A DNA stretch of 64,000 nt from Blattamonas nauphoetae (lineage: Eukaryota; Preaxostyla; Oxymonadida). Shown here piece by piece: positions 22,827 to 32,957 of this stretch (position 1 is its first letter; every line of letters starts with the position of its first letter). Below the pieces are notes generated by a model, which was given only the letters and a program-made list of their open reading frames with translations, was not told the origin of the DNA and ran no database searches. A program made the position numbers and the translations under genes. Location: NCBI GenBank assembly GCA_033064195.1, contig JARBJD010000039.1, positions 248,001-312,000 on the forward strand, written 5' to 3'.

Positions 22827-23722
22827 TCGAACGATGGAATTGAGGAAGGAATTCTTCATTTCACAGAATTCTTTGATTGAAGTCATGAATGGCATTCACT
22901 TCGTTAAAACACGTCGCATCCCTTCTTGTCCGAGATCGTCCGACACATTCACTATCTTCATCTTCCGTCATCATTCCTGACTTCACACCTCACCCACCAA
23001 TCATTCTCCTCTCAGCGATTTGAGAGACCTTCTCACACCACTGATCTTCCTCGTCTTGGGAATCCACTTCACAATTCACAACACGGGGTACTTCACAACT
23101 CACCAAACATTCTCTTCTTCATTCATCACACACCAAACAACTCTTGGAACATCCACTCGCCTGAGAGCATTCCACGTCGTCAGATCAGCCTCGATGCTCG
23201 ATCTTTGCTCGACTGAGCAGTTGTAGTTTCATCTCACTCGACCAGCTGCTCGAGGATGGTGTCTGGATCAAACTCCCAAATAATTCACCTTTCCGATACA
23301 CTCAAATTCATTCTTCAATTTGCTCTTTCTTCTGTCATTGTTTTCATCTTCATTTTCCTTACCTCATCAATTTTTCGACTCTTGGCATCTCAATTCTTTC
23401 TTTGTTCCACCAGTCGACATTTCATCATCTCACCATATCATTCAGACACGTATCCTGTCCTCTTCTTTGGGCAGTGACAATTCTTCTGTTTTCGATTCCG
23501 TTCATCAAAAATCCTTCCTCACTTCAGGCATATCAGGCATTCACACATGGTTTTGAAAAGGGTCAAAACATAGAATGACCAGATCTGCTCAAAATTCAAT
23601 TGTGGGCACGAGAAGTCACATCAATGGGAGGATCACATCCCGTTCTTGAATACCCCTGGATCACAGGATCAATCGATTTTGAAATTTGAATCCAGACCAT
23701 CTGCATACCAGGATCCGAGTGA
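22827..23722. other. intergenic, no gene supported
   Basis: Nearly 900 bp without a recognisable product. Small frames of 60-100 codons are Ser/His/Leu-rich translations of low-complexity pyrimidine sequence and show no family resemblance. I see no repeat or RNA gene. Confidence 0.45.
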
Positions 23723-25318
23723 ATGAGAGTCCAATGCCATGGATGCTGCCGAATTGGTGGAAGAAGAAAACGACTGCGGCCAAGCGTTGTCTTGATGTAC
23801 TTGATGATGTTGTATGGATTATTCCGAACGACGACATGGTTTGTGAGAGATTGGTTGAAGACGTGGAAATGGGGATATTTGATAGTTGGGGCTGTTTGTG
23901 TGGTTTTTCTTTGTGTGTATTTTGGGATGAAACCGCTGACGAACAAGAACTACAACTGGTGGATGCGCGGACTGGTGTACATTTTATTCGTTTCTCGGGA
24001 GTTTCTGATTGGATTGTGTCCCTTCTGTTTGGTGATGGAGGTTGTGATGATAATTGCTCATTGCGTGCCGATTTCTGTGCTTCTGGATCATGGATGGATT
24101 GCGGGAAGTATCTGCTGTTTGGGAGGATTGGGGATTGTGGGATATGGTTTGATTAACGGAACACATGTGCACATCCGACGACGAAGAATTGGGACGTATC
24201 TCTCGTCGTCTCTCCGCGTGATTCACGTGAGTGACCTGCACAGTGGAGTGCGTGGAAGCGGGGCGTTGAAGCGGATTGTGTCGAAGGTGAATGGATTGAG
24301 GGGAGACATGATTGTGATGACTGGAGATGTTTTGGATTCGATCGCGCTTCTTGTGCGACCATCGGAAGAGGACAGAATTGGAGGATCGTCGCGAATGGTT
24401 GAGAACAAGCACTATGGCTGCCGGTCGGACGAGACAAGGCCGCTTGGGGAGTTGTTTGCGCCTCTTGGAGTGTTCTTTGTGACTGTGTGGCTTCAACTTC
24501 ATTCTTTTCTCCTTTTTTGTTTTCTTTCCCTTATCGCCTCTCTCTTTCATTGGTTTCGGACTCTTTTCCGTGTGTGTTGTTTTTGACTGTTCAGGGCAAC
24601 CACGAGTTCTATCACGACATCGATGGGGTGATGCGAACACTGGCACGATATCCAAATGTATTTCGCTTTTTCTGTTCCTTTCACGAAACGATCCTTTTTG
24701 TTGATTTGTCGCTTGTGTCTTCATTCTCCTGACATCTCGTCTTCTTTTCTCGCGATTCTCTTCTCGTCTCAGATCAGGATTCTGGATGGGCGTGTGCTTG
24801 ATCTTGTTCACAACGGAGACCCAATTCGCCTGATTGGTTTGGCTGGGAATCGACGATCATTTCCCGCGACTTTCGAAATCCCGCCTTTCAACCATCCCCG
24901 TCTCGTGGACACGGATGCTCCTCTCGCGCTGACAACGCCGTTCACAATGTTGCTGCAGCACCAACCGTACAAGCGAGCGAGTGTGCAGAACATGCTTCGT
25001 TCGTCAGCGACAGTGGGGTTCTTCGGGCACACACACGGCGGACAGACATTTCCGAACTGGCCAGCGGTGAAGTTTGGATGGGCGGCGAGCAGAGGAAGAG
25101 TGGAGCTGAAGGGCCATCGCGAGGGCGAGGGTGGTGGGAGTGAGTTTGTGAGTGAGGAGGAGGAGTGGAAAGGGAAGCGAAGTCGGAGTTGGCTGGTTGA
25201 TGGGAATCCGTCGATGTTTGTGCATCAGGGCACGGGGACGATGCAGGCGCCATTTCGGACGATTGGGAACTGCTCGATTGATGTGTATGACTTTGTGGGG
25301 CAAGATCACGATTGCTGA
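23723..25318 (+). CDS. membrane-anchored calcineurin-like metallophosphoesterase (YkuE type)
   Basis: Spliced from 23723-24484, 24595-24657 and 24773-25318 (introns of 110 and 115 nt, GT...CAG, both phase 0) to give 456 aa. The N-terminal half has about four hydrophobic segments. The catalytic half carries every metallophosphoesterase block: VIHVSDLHSG (D-x-H, about residue 165), MTGDVLD (G-D-x-x-D, about 200), GNHEFYHD (G-N-H-[DE], about 255, supplied by the tiny middle exon), LLQHQPY, and GFFGHTHGGQ (G-H-T-H-G-G, about 360). The family hydrolyses phosphoesters using two metal ions; bacterial YkuE-like members act at membranes. The substrate is unknown. The middle exon encodes the core GNHE motif, so skipping it would inactivate the enzyme. 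The family call is firm; exon borders are inferred from phase and consensus. Confidence 0.85.
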
Positions 25319-25647
25319 AGGACGAGAACTGTTTGGATGGGATTTGATGAGGAAGGAGGAGAAAAGAGACACAACGTGTGGGAGATTAAATTACGGAAAG
25401 CGAGCAGATTTGAAGATAATTTTGTTATTCTTGAGTTATTCGTGTGCAGAACATCGCACCATTTGAGTTAATCTGTTTTCTTTGAAAATCATGATTTCTC
25501 CATGAAAGACTGTGAAAAGATGTTCTCAACTGGGATGTGAATCCACAGTGGCCAATAAAATAGGTGACAGTCATGATGTGGTCCATGGTGGACAGAACAG
25601 ATGGAGCATTCACATTTTTCTTTGTTTTGGCTTGATCAATCTCATTC
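25319..25647. other. intergenic, no gene
   Basis: About 330 bp between two plus-strand genes, with no recognisable feature. Confidence 0.5.
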
Positions 25648-26856
25648 ATGGAAATGAGTGGAAATCGCCACATTACTGATTCTCTCAACACAGTATCGGA
25701 CTTTCAAGAAAATCCTGCGGATAAATTCCTGCGCACAGATTCGGAATTGTTTGAAAACTGGGAACAAACGAAAGATTCTTCATTCCGTGAATATTCGGAG
25801 TTGTTTCATGGTCTTGGACGAATCATCCAGAACGACGCAGAAAGTTTGGAGGGGACGGGAGACAAAGCGATTACGCTTTTGAACACGCTGAGAAGAATCC
25901 TCAAGAATCATCGAACAGTGAGACTGCTCGTTGCCGAACTGACACAATCTTGGACGAGACCAAAGGACTTCTTGGACACGATGATGCGGATTCTGTCGTC
26001 AGGGCATGAAGGAATTGCGAATGCAGGGTTGTCGCTTCTTGCTGAAGTGATGAACAAGACTAGCTCGAAAGATGGGATGGAGCTGGCTGGATTGGATTTG
26101 GTGGAGACACTGATGGACATCTGTCGTCCATGGACGCTGCGGGTTGATGGGAACGAGGAGATACACTCTGGTCATCTGTCGATCTTGTCGTCGCTTTTGC
26201 TTGCGTCGTCGTTCGAAGGATTCGAAGAGCTGAATGGAGACGGGACGATTGTGGCGGAGAAATGGATTGAGACAGTTTCGGGGAAGGTTTTGTTGCCAGC
26301 GGAACAATATATCAGACAAACGTTTGAGAATGGAGTTTCGCTGAGCGAAGGGAATGGCTCGTTCTCTTTCATGGGGATGCTGATCGCTCTTCTGAAGTGC
26401 ATTCCGTATCACCCGCCGGTGTCGGAATTTGTGGTGCGATTTGGGGTGGTTGAGTGTTTGCAGAGTATTCTGTCGCTGATTGATTCGGATTACGAAGTGT
26501 GGTTCTTCCTTGACGAGGTGAGCCAAAGTCTGTATTGGTGGGGGTTGGAGAAGAGTTTGGTGATTGGGGAAGGAGGGGAGGTTGCTCGGTGTCTGTGTTT
26601 GGAAGGACTTGAGGATGCTCTCGAACAGCTTGTGTTGACCGAAACAGGAGGGTCCTTCACGACAGCCATTGGGAGTCTGGCCCAGTCAATGCTGAACACT
26701 GTCAAGGGAGGGAACTCGGGTGACCTTCACCCTTAGTTGAGAACACTTCTAACAGACACAATTCTCAAGAACCCTGGCCAAACTTTTTTCGACCCAGAAA
26801 TCGTGGAAGATACATTTATGTGCTGTTTTCAGAAGGGATTGATCCTAACATCATGA
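25648..26856 (+). CDS. armadillo-like alpha-helical protein
   Basis: Predominantly helical, with HEAT/ARM-like spacing (for example AITLLNTLRRILKNH, GIANAGLSLLAEVMN, LSILSSLLLASSF). No enzyme motif is visible. The frame stops at TAG 26734-26736, but the same frame immediately continues with LRTLLTDTILKNPGQTFFDP to a TGA at 26854-26856. The sequence 26701-26736 (GTCAAG...CCTTAG, 36 nt, phase 0) looks like a very short intron, giving 390 aa from 25648-26700 plus 26737-26856. Support comes from a degraded homologous C-terminus (FDPELEEDHFMC) on the opposite strand near 30.4 kb. If the intron is not used, the product is 362 aa. Proteins of this helical type form a multi-member family in this window (28.6 kb, perhaps 45.1 kb). 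Scaffold or adaptor function is inferred only. Confidence 0.65.
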
Positions 26857-27020
26857 GTTAAGCAGATATTCCTCACCAATCTCACTTTTTTCCAATATGG
26901 AGAAATCGAGGAAAAACCGACAGGCTCCAAATCAAAGATTAGTCCCTGAGCCAAACAGGACAAGTTTGCCACAATTTTTTCTTTAGTAAAGCACTGTTTG
27001 TCTCTCTTCTGTCGCGCCTT

Positions 27021-27520
27021 TTGTCTGATCTCCATTGGTTGGAGAGGATGGGCAGAATGTGGTTGAAGTGAGAAAATCGGATCCAGAACATTTATTGGAC
27101 ATGACACGGTCACTCTGGTGATCATTTGCTGTTTCCTGTTCCGTCTTGCCTTTTTGGTGTTCTTCACATTTGCAGTGATGATTGGAGGGATGGAAGAAAC
27201 TTGGCTGTTTGATAATGTGCCAGTGATTTTTCCGAGATTAATGAACAGATTGATGCTGTTTGTGTTGATGTTTTACGATGATTGTGGGAGTTAGGGGGAA
27301 TTGGGTCGAGCAGAAGCTGATTAAAACTGCTTTTCATTTGTCAAATTGACAGTCGCTTTTCTCGATTATTTTGCCAGTATTGTCTTAGAAATCTCCCGAG
27401 AGGGTTGAACTCCCATGCTTGAATCCACAATCTCCAAATTTGTCAGGACAAGTTTTGTTGTATTGTAGAAATGTGTTTGGACAAAATGAACGATCAAGAA
27501 ATGAACAAAAACGATGATGA
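27021..27520 (+). repeat. inverted repeat arm 1
   Basis: This 500-bp stretch is the reverse complement of 29673-30172. Reading the two by eye I count about 2 differences in a 146-bp core and about 7 in an adjoining 290 bp, so roughly 97-98% identity. It starts shortly after the 3' end of the armadillo-like gene and encloses two genes with the other arm. Short frames inside it show no family resemblance. Weak similarity continues about 20 bp outward. Confidence 0.85.
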
Positions 27521-27775
27521 AATGCATGAACGTCGTCACGAATCGAAATATGTCAAATATGCTTGAAATTTCTTCCCGGTCACTATAATCACGTTGAAAA
27601 GGAGGATTAAGGTGATTCTTTTTGATTGCTTTCTCCCTGTTTTGGGTAACCTCGATGGAAAGGTCTTTTGGAGATTTTTCAAAATATTTCTGGATTAATA
27701 CACAAATCACGAGTTAGAATCAGTCATTGCGTGAAAAGACCGTAATGGCATTGATCGGCACACATTTTGATTTTG

Positions 27776-28204
27776 ATGCTCGTCTCACTTCTTTTTCAGG
27801 CATTATATGCATCTCATACGTACGATCCCAGCAAACTGAACGGTACTTCCCTCCAAAATCTCGTTGGAACACGTTACGGCCCAGATAAGTCCGTCCTGGC
27901 GTCTGTGTTCGTGATGAACACGTGCACGAATCCACCGACAGAATCGACCAATTTCAAGAAAACAGCAAGGAACATTACAACAGATCCAGAACTTAAGGTT
28001 GGAGATGTTATCGGATCATACACAGACCATTGGCTCTGGGGCTTCGAATGGGATTGGATAGGATACTACCTTGGAAAGGACAGTAGCGGGAAAATGCTAC
28101 TTGCCGAATATGACTCTTACGATGATAAGAGAGTTGTCCAATACACGATGTGCCCGTCAGGATGTAGAGTGAACTCGGCAAACATCTATCGATTGTCGGG
28201 ATAA
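27776..28204 (+). CDS. small secreted Trp/Tyr-rich protein, unknown function
   Basis: 142 aa from ATG 27776. MLVSLLFQALYAS looks like a short signal peptide, so the product is probably secreted. The body has four Cys (two as CPSGC near the C-terminus) and a Trp/Tyr-rich strand segment (DHWLWGFEWDWIGYYLG). The segment VGDVIGSY...GYYLG faintly recalls the G-D-x-[IV]...[GV]-[IY]-Y-L-G core of NlpC/P60 domains, but the catalytic Cys and His are not evident, so I do not assign that family. CTTCTTTTTCAG at 27787-27798 resembles a 3' splice site, so an upstream exon cannot be excluded. The gene lies between the two arms of a 500-bp inverted repeat. Confidence 0.5.
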   Translation: MLVSLLFQALYASHTYDPSKLNGTSLQNLVGTRYGPDKSVLASVFVMNTCTNPPTESTNFKKTARNITTDPELKVGDVIGSYTDHWLWGFEWDWIGYYLGKDSSGKMLLAEYDSYDDKRVVQYTMCPSGCRVNSANIYRLSG

Positions 28205-28630
28205 TTTGTTTCTGAAACTTTTCCCCACTCATTGAATCATCCGGGTGTATCTGGATTATTTTCATTATCCGGAATCTCGTCTTTATCATATTTACTGAGT
28301 TGCCACAATTCAAACCAACATACACATAGTAAATTTCACGAAATTGAGTTCATTGTTTCTCACTATTATTGCCTATTCCTCACCATGGGCGATTTACGTG
28401 TGGGAGAGACAATAATTTGACTTGATTCCCTGTCCATCTGGGGAACGGAGAAGGATCTTCGGACTTGGAGATCTCGTTCAACACACAAACGGATATGACT
28501 GAAGAAGGCATCGGATCCTTCTCAGGATTATAGTCCCGGAAATAGTATAAAATCGATGAGAACGAGCTGAAATGATTTCAGGATGAGCTGACTATTCTGA
28601 TTAATGGGTTACCATTTTTTCTTCACAGCA

Positions 28631-29629
28631 ATGGGGATCTGCCTGAGTAAACAGGAGCCAGAAGCACCTATATTATCTGATTCAAGTTTCCCGAACCCCA
28701 AATTTGATCAACTTAAATCTTCTGACGAGCGAACCTTCGACACCGTGTTGACTGTGATGAACAATCTTGTTATGGCCTTACACAATAATGTTCCGTTGGA
28801 TATTGAACGTCAGCAACGTGTTCTGTCCTTTCTAGACAGCATTACTCCGTGGGGAAGGTCACAACTCAGAATTGATCTGATCTTCAACTCAGTTCCCCTC
28901 CTTGACAGCTACATGACACTTGTCTCATCGAATTATTCAATGATCTCTGTACATACACTTCAATATCTAGCAACACTTGCTCCTATCTCAAAGAATGGTC
29001 TTTGGAGTCTCATCAATGCCGGGATGGTCGACAAGTTGATGAAGTTTCTCCACAGTGGGTCACTGCATTTGATTGATGATGTCATTCTCCATACAAATCT
29101 TATTAAAATCGTGAAAGAATGTATTTGTCTTGTGCTACAATCATACAACTCTTGGCATAATGTACAAAGTCAAATCCTCCCCACCGATGAATATGCAACA
29201 TTGTTTTCGAAAGTACTTGAACCATCACACAATTTTATCTTATTTCTCCTCGAATCGAGCAAATTCCGATCAACAGATGACGACTCATATTACGTCTTAA
29301 AGCTTCAACTCTTTCTCCTCCAAATTGCACCACGTTCTAGTGACCTTGAGAACTTTGTCATATCTCTTCCGATTACCTCCCGATTTCCCAGTTCTCTCGT
29401 TCAATTTGGAGATCCTACAGTGATACGATACCTGCCAGAGGAACTCTCCACCACATTGGAAAATTGGGCGAAACCGAAAAAAGATCTATCAAACCACCTA
29501 AGACGTATTCTTTCTGACCTATGCAGTGAGGGTATATTGGATGAACTGGAGCTAATGTTCCTACGTTCGCGGAGAAAAGGTTTTCAACGATTTGGTTGGA
29601 ATAATGAGGAAGATTTCATCGAGCATTGA
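28631..29629 (+). CDS. armadillo-like helical protein with N-myristoylation/palmitoylation signal
   Basis: 332 aa. I choose ATG 28631 over the in-frame ATG at 28604 because it yields MGICLSKQ, a textbook N-myristoylation motif (M-G-x-x-x-S) with a neighbouring Cys for palmitoylation. This predicts anchoring to the cytoplasmic face of a membrane. The rest is all-helical with ARM-like periodicity (SVHTLQYLATLAPISKNG, HTNLIKIVKECICLVLQ) and no catalytic motif. It ends in a basic segment (RSRRKGFQRFGW). Together with the small secreted gene it lies inside the 500-bp inverted repeat. Adaptor or scaffold function is inferred. Confidence 0.6.
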   Translation: MGICLSKQEPEAPILSDSSFPNPKFDQLKSSDERTFDTVLTVMNNLVMALHNNVPLDIERQQRVLSFLDSITPWGRSQLRIDLIFNSVPLLDSYMTLVSSNYSMISVHTLQYLATLAPISKNGLWSLINAGMVDKLMKFLHSGSLHLIDDVILHTNLIKIVKECICLVLQSYNSWHNVQSQILPTDEYATLFSKVLEPSHNFILFLLESSKFRSTDDDSYYVLKLQLFLLQIAPRSSDLENFVISLPITSRFPSSLVQFGDPTVIRYLPEELSTTLENWAKPKKDLSNHLRRILSDLCSEGILDELELMFLRSRRKGFQRFGWNNEEDFIEH

Positions 29630-29672
29630 TTTAAGATCACAAGTTGATCATTTTCGCCGACATTTAAGCTAT

Positions 29673-30172
29673 TTATCATCGTTTTTGTTCACTTCTTGAT
29701 CGTTCTTTTTCTCGAAACACATTTCTACAATACGACAAAACTAGTCCTGACGAATTTGGAGATTGTGGATTCAAACATGGGAGTTCAACCCTCTCGGGAG
29801 ATTTCTAAGACAATACTGGCAAAATAATCGAGAAAAGCGACTGTCAATTTGACAAATGAAAAGCAGTTTTAATCAGCTTCTGCTCGACCCAATTCCCCCT
29901 AACTCCCACAATCATCGTAAAACATCAACACAAACAGCATCAATCTGTTCATTAATCTCGGAAAAATCATTGACACATGATCAAACAGCCAAGTTTCTTC
30001 CATCCCTCCGATCATCACTGCAAATGTGAAGAACATCAAAAAGGCAAGACGGAACAGGAAACAGCAAATGATCACCAGAGTGGCCGTGTCATGTCCAATA
30101 AATGTTCTGGATCCGATTTTCTCACTTCAAACACATTCTGCCCATCCTCTCCAACCAATGGAGATCAGACAA
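29673..30172 (-). repeat. inverted repeat arm 2
   Basis: Reverse complement of 27021-27520 at about 97-98% identity. The arm begins about 45 bp after the stop codon of the armadillo-like gene. Just outside it, on the minus strand, lies a degraded copy of the 3' coding end of the 25.6-kb gene. The duplicated block therefore probably began as that gene's 3' end plus its downstream flank. Confidence 0.85.
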
Positions 30173-30354
30173 CATATGCAACAGAAGAGATAATAGCAGA
30201 ACATTACTGATAAAATTCTTGCTTGAGTTTGTTCTGTCTGTGCTCTACGAATGAATAGTCAATTTGGAGACTGTCGCCTTGAATACAGTAGGTTCCGTTT
30301 TCTTGACAATAAGCAGTGTTCCCGATAGATCACATAATCAAGGAAGGTGGTGAG

Positions 30355-30480
30355 TATACTGTGTTGAAAAAGCACATAAAGTGATCCTCTTCGAGTTCTG
30401 GGTCGAAAAGAGTTTGGTCTTGCATTTCTGATATCGCTCCCTCTGCAAATGGTCCAAGAACCAATTTCATTTTTGCGTCA
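30355..30480 (-). pseudogene. degenerate fragment of an armadillo-like gene C-terminus
   Basis: The minus strand reads QTLFDPELEEDHFMCFF, matching QTFFDPEIVEDTFMCCF at the C-terminus of the 25.6-kb gene. No start, upstream helical region or clear end surrounds it, so it looks like a duplicated fragment. About 560 bp from here to the kinase gene start hold no other recognisable feature. Confidence 0.5.
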
Positions 30481-31043
30481 TATGAGTTGATGATCAGTGA
30501 TGGGCTTCGTCGTCTGCCTCTTCTTTCCTCTGTGAGGATAGTTTCACTTCAATCACGTCTAGAAGCAGATCAAGAAGACAAAACAAAATACTGATGATGG
30601 AACTGCAAGAAAGGACGGGGAAATGTAGGAAATTCTTTTCGAACAGGCTGAGCGTACAGTTGTGGAAGTGGAAGGTTCTTTCGATGAAATCAAAGCAGGA
30701 ACATTTTGCAGATCAAGATTGTTTGATCAAAAATGTGCAGGTTCGATGAGGAAACTGGATGATTGTCAGGGAATCTTCGAGAAAGAGTGATTCTTCTTTC
30801 ATTTAGAGAGATTGTCTGCTTTTTCTGTGTGAAGTGAGTCGTCATTTGTTCTGGTTCATTCGTGAAGAATGACTCAATAACCAGGTGGGGGTTAACGAGA
30901 TCAAAGATGATAACGTGATTTTGCGTTTAACAATCTGGTGTTCAAAATGTTCAAAGTATGTGCATGATCTTTTTTTTCATCACAATTCTTTTTCTGATTT
31001 ACCCTCCTTATCCACTTTATTCGCTCATCTTTGTCGCCTCTTG

Positions 31044-32816
31044 ATGATTCACTCTTCAAATTCTTCGGACTCAATTGTTTTGAATGACAATTTTTCACTG
31101 GACCTCTCGAAACGCATCGGACGAGGAAGCTGTGGGTCTGTCTATCGAATTATAGACAGTCAAACCAAGGAAGAATACGCCTGCAAAGTTGAAAGAAAAA
31201 CCCAAAATGAACTCCTTAGCTACGAGCACCACATCATCCACCAAATGCAGCGATTCAACGGCTTCACGAAAGAGAAATGCTTTGTCGAAAAAGAAGGATA
31301 TTTGTACATGGTTTTTGACCTTCTTGGCACAAATTTGGAAGACAAATATTGGTCCATGAAGAAGCAGAATCCTCTCTCCATCGCAACAATTGCTCACATC
31401 GGTATCCAATGTGTGTCACGTTTGGAGGCCCTCCACCGAGTAGGGTATATTCATCGTGATATCAAACCGGAGAATTTTGCGTTCGGAATCAAAGAACCGG
31501 ATAAACTATTCCTCATCGACTTCGGTCTCGCCAAGCGATATATGGACCGAAAGACAAAGAAACACATTCCTTTCCGCACTGGAAAGGAGATGCTCGGAAC
31601 ACCTCGCTATGCGACAATACAAGCACACCTTGGCGTTGAGATGGGTCGGCGAGACGATCTTGAAGCTGTTGGAACAATGCTGTTGTATCTGCTACGTGGA
31701 GATCTCCCATGGCAAGGAATCATGTGTCCCACGGCTCAAGATAAATTCCGAAGCATTGGTCAAATGAAATTGCGCATGTCTGTTGAGGAGACATGCCACA
31801 AAATGCCCATCGAAATGGAAACCTATTTAGTTTATACCAAGGGACTAAAGATGGAGGACGAGCCAGATTATCATTATCTCCGTTCTGTTTTATATCAAAT
31901 GGCCTGTTCACACCGTCACACTTGTCCCAAACAAGATCCAACCACATTTTCTTCACTCACATCCTTCTCCAAACTATACCGTTGTGAATGGTCAACAAGC
32001 GGGACTTCCCCCATCGTCGCCCCCATTGTAAACAAAGTCGAAAATACCCCCAAACGACCTCCTTCCAACCAAACTCCTTCCTCCCGCCGAGGGTCATTAC
32101 AACCAACCTCCGATACTGCTGTACTTCCCCGACTTGTCGCTAAAACCAGCGGAACATTAAGTAACGCTGTCTCCCCCTCGTCAAGCAACCCCATTCTTTA
32201 TTTGTTACCTCCAGATACTCCCCCACATACAACATCTCCGGAACCCGTGCGATCACCCTTTCTGTCAAAAGACACTCCATTTTCACGATCATCACGCCCA
32301 CCCTCTGTTGAAGTCTCTGAACGGATTTCTCTCCCTAAACTAAATCAAACGAACCTTGAAGTCCCACGCAAAGTTCGACACGTTGAACCACCTCGACCAA
32401 CCAAATCGAACACTTATGTGCTCACTCCCATTTCGGAAAAGGTTGTTCCAAAGCTTTCTACACCAAAAGTAAACGGAGACAAACTTTCAGCGACAAAACA
32501 AACATCCTCAACTCGATCATCTGAGAAAGCAAAAACCCCATCCACTCGCAACGGAATTTGGACTCAGACAAACCACAGATCCATCTCTCCAATGAAATGG
32601 GGCCATTTGTCGAATCCAACACCGCAGTGGAGTGATGATACCTCCGCTCGCTCGCCACAAGTCCGATCACCGTCCCAGCTGAACCGTTCAGCAAATACTT
32701 CACTGATTGGTGAAATGAATCTTAGCTGTATGGTGCAGGGACAACAACGGATGAGTACTCGCAGCTCAGTGGCAAGCAGCAACTTTTCCATCGATTCATC
32801 ATTTTCATTCTTTTAA
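31044..32816 (+). CDS. casein kinase 1 family Ser/Thr protein kinase
   Basis: 590 aa from ATG 31044; the frame extends upstream without an ATG and that part is not kinase-like. The domain occupies about residues 15-320: glycine loop IGRGSCGSVY (about 25), YACKVE Lys (about 46), HRDIKPENF (about 137), DFGLAKRY (about 158), then the CK1-specific block GTPRYATIQAHLG with RRDDLEAVG and GDLPWQG. All catalytic residues are present, so it should be active. CK1s phosphorylate primed or acidic Ser/Thr sites in the cytosol or nucleus. The C-terminal 270 residues are a Ser/Pro/Thr-rich, probably disordered tail with many SP/TP sites, as in other long-tailed CK1s where the tail is autoinhibitory; that role is inferred here. 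Confidence 0.93.
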   Translation: MIHSSNSSDSIVLNDNFSLDLSKRIGRGSCGSVYRIIDSQTKEEYACKVERKTQNELLSYEHHIIHQMQRFNGFTKEKCFVEKEGYLYMVFDLLGTNLEDKYWSMKKQNPLSIATIAHIGIQCVSRLEALHRVGYIHRDIKPENFAFGIKEPDKLFLIDFGLAKRYMDRKTKKHIPFRTGKEMLGTPRYATIQAHLGVEMGRRDDLEAVGTMLLYLLRGDLPWQGIMCPTAQDKFRSIGQMKLRMSVEETCHKMPIEMETYLVYTKGLKMEDEPDYHYLRSVLYQMACSHRHTCPKQDPTTFSSLTSFSKLYRCEWSTSGTSPIVAPIVNKVENTPKRPPSNQTPSSRRGSLQPTSDTAVLPRLVAKTSGTLSNAVSPSSSNPILYLLPPDTPPHTTSPEPVRSPFLSKDTPFSRSSRPPSVEVSERISLPKLNQTNLEVPRKVRHVEPPRPTKSNTYVLTPISEKVVPKLSTPKVNGDKLSATKQTSSTRSSEKAKTPSTRNGIWTQTNHRSISPMKWGHLSNPTPQWSDDTSARSPQVRSPSQLNRSANTSLIGEMNLSCMVQGQQRMSTRSSVASSNFSIDSSFSFF

Positions 32817-32957
32817 CATGTTTCTTTTCTGTATCTTTCCACTCTCATTCTGGGAGAATCAGTTCTTTCTGTACTCTTTGATAGGCCTAATTGCTTCCTC
32901 TCATCGTTATTCGCTCTTTTTCAAAACTAATCACCAAAACAGACACATTAGCGCGTT

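Noticed and set aside
26829-27167. Minus-strand frame of 112 codons starting MKNTKKARRNRK within inverted repeat arm 1
   Set aside because: The equivalent frame in arm 2 is not preserved as a matching protein and no family resemblance exists. It is treated as chance within the repeat.
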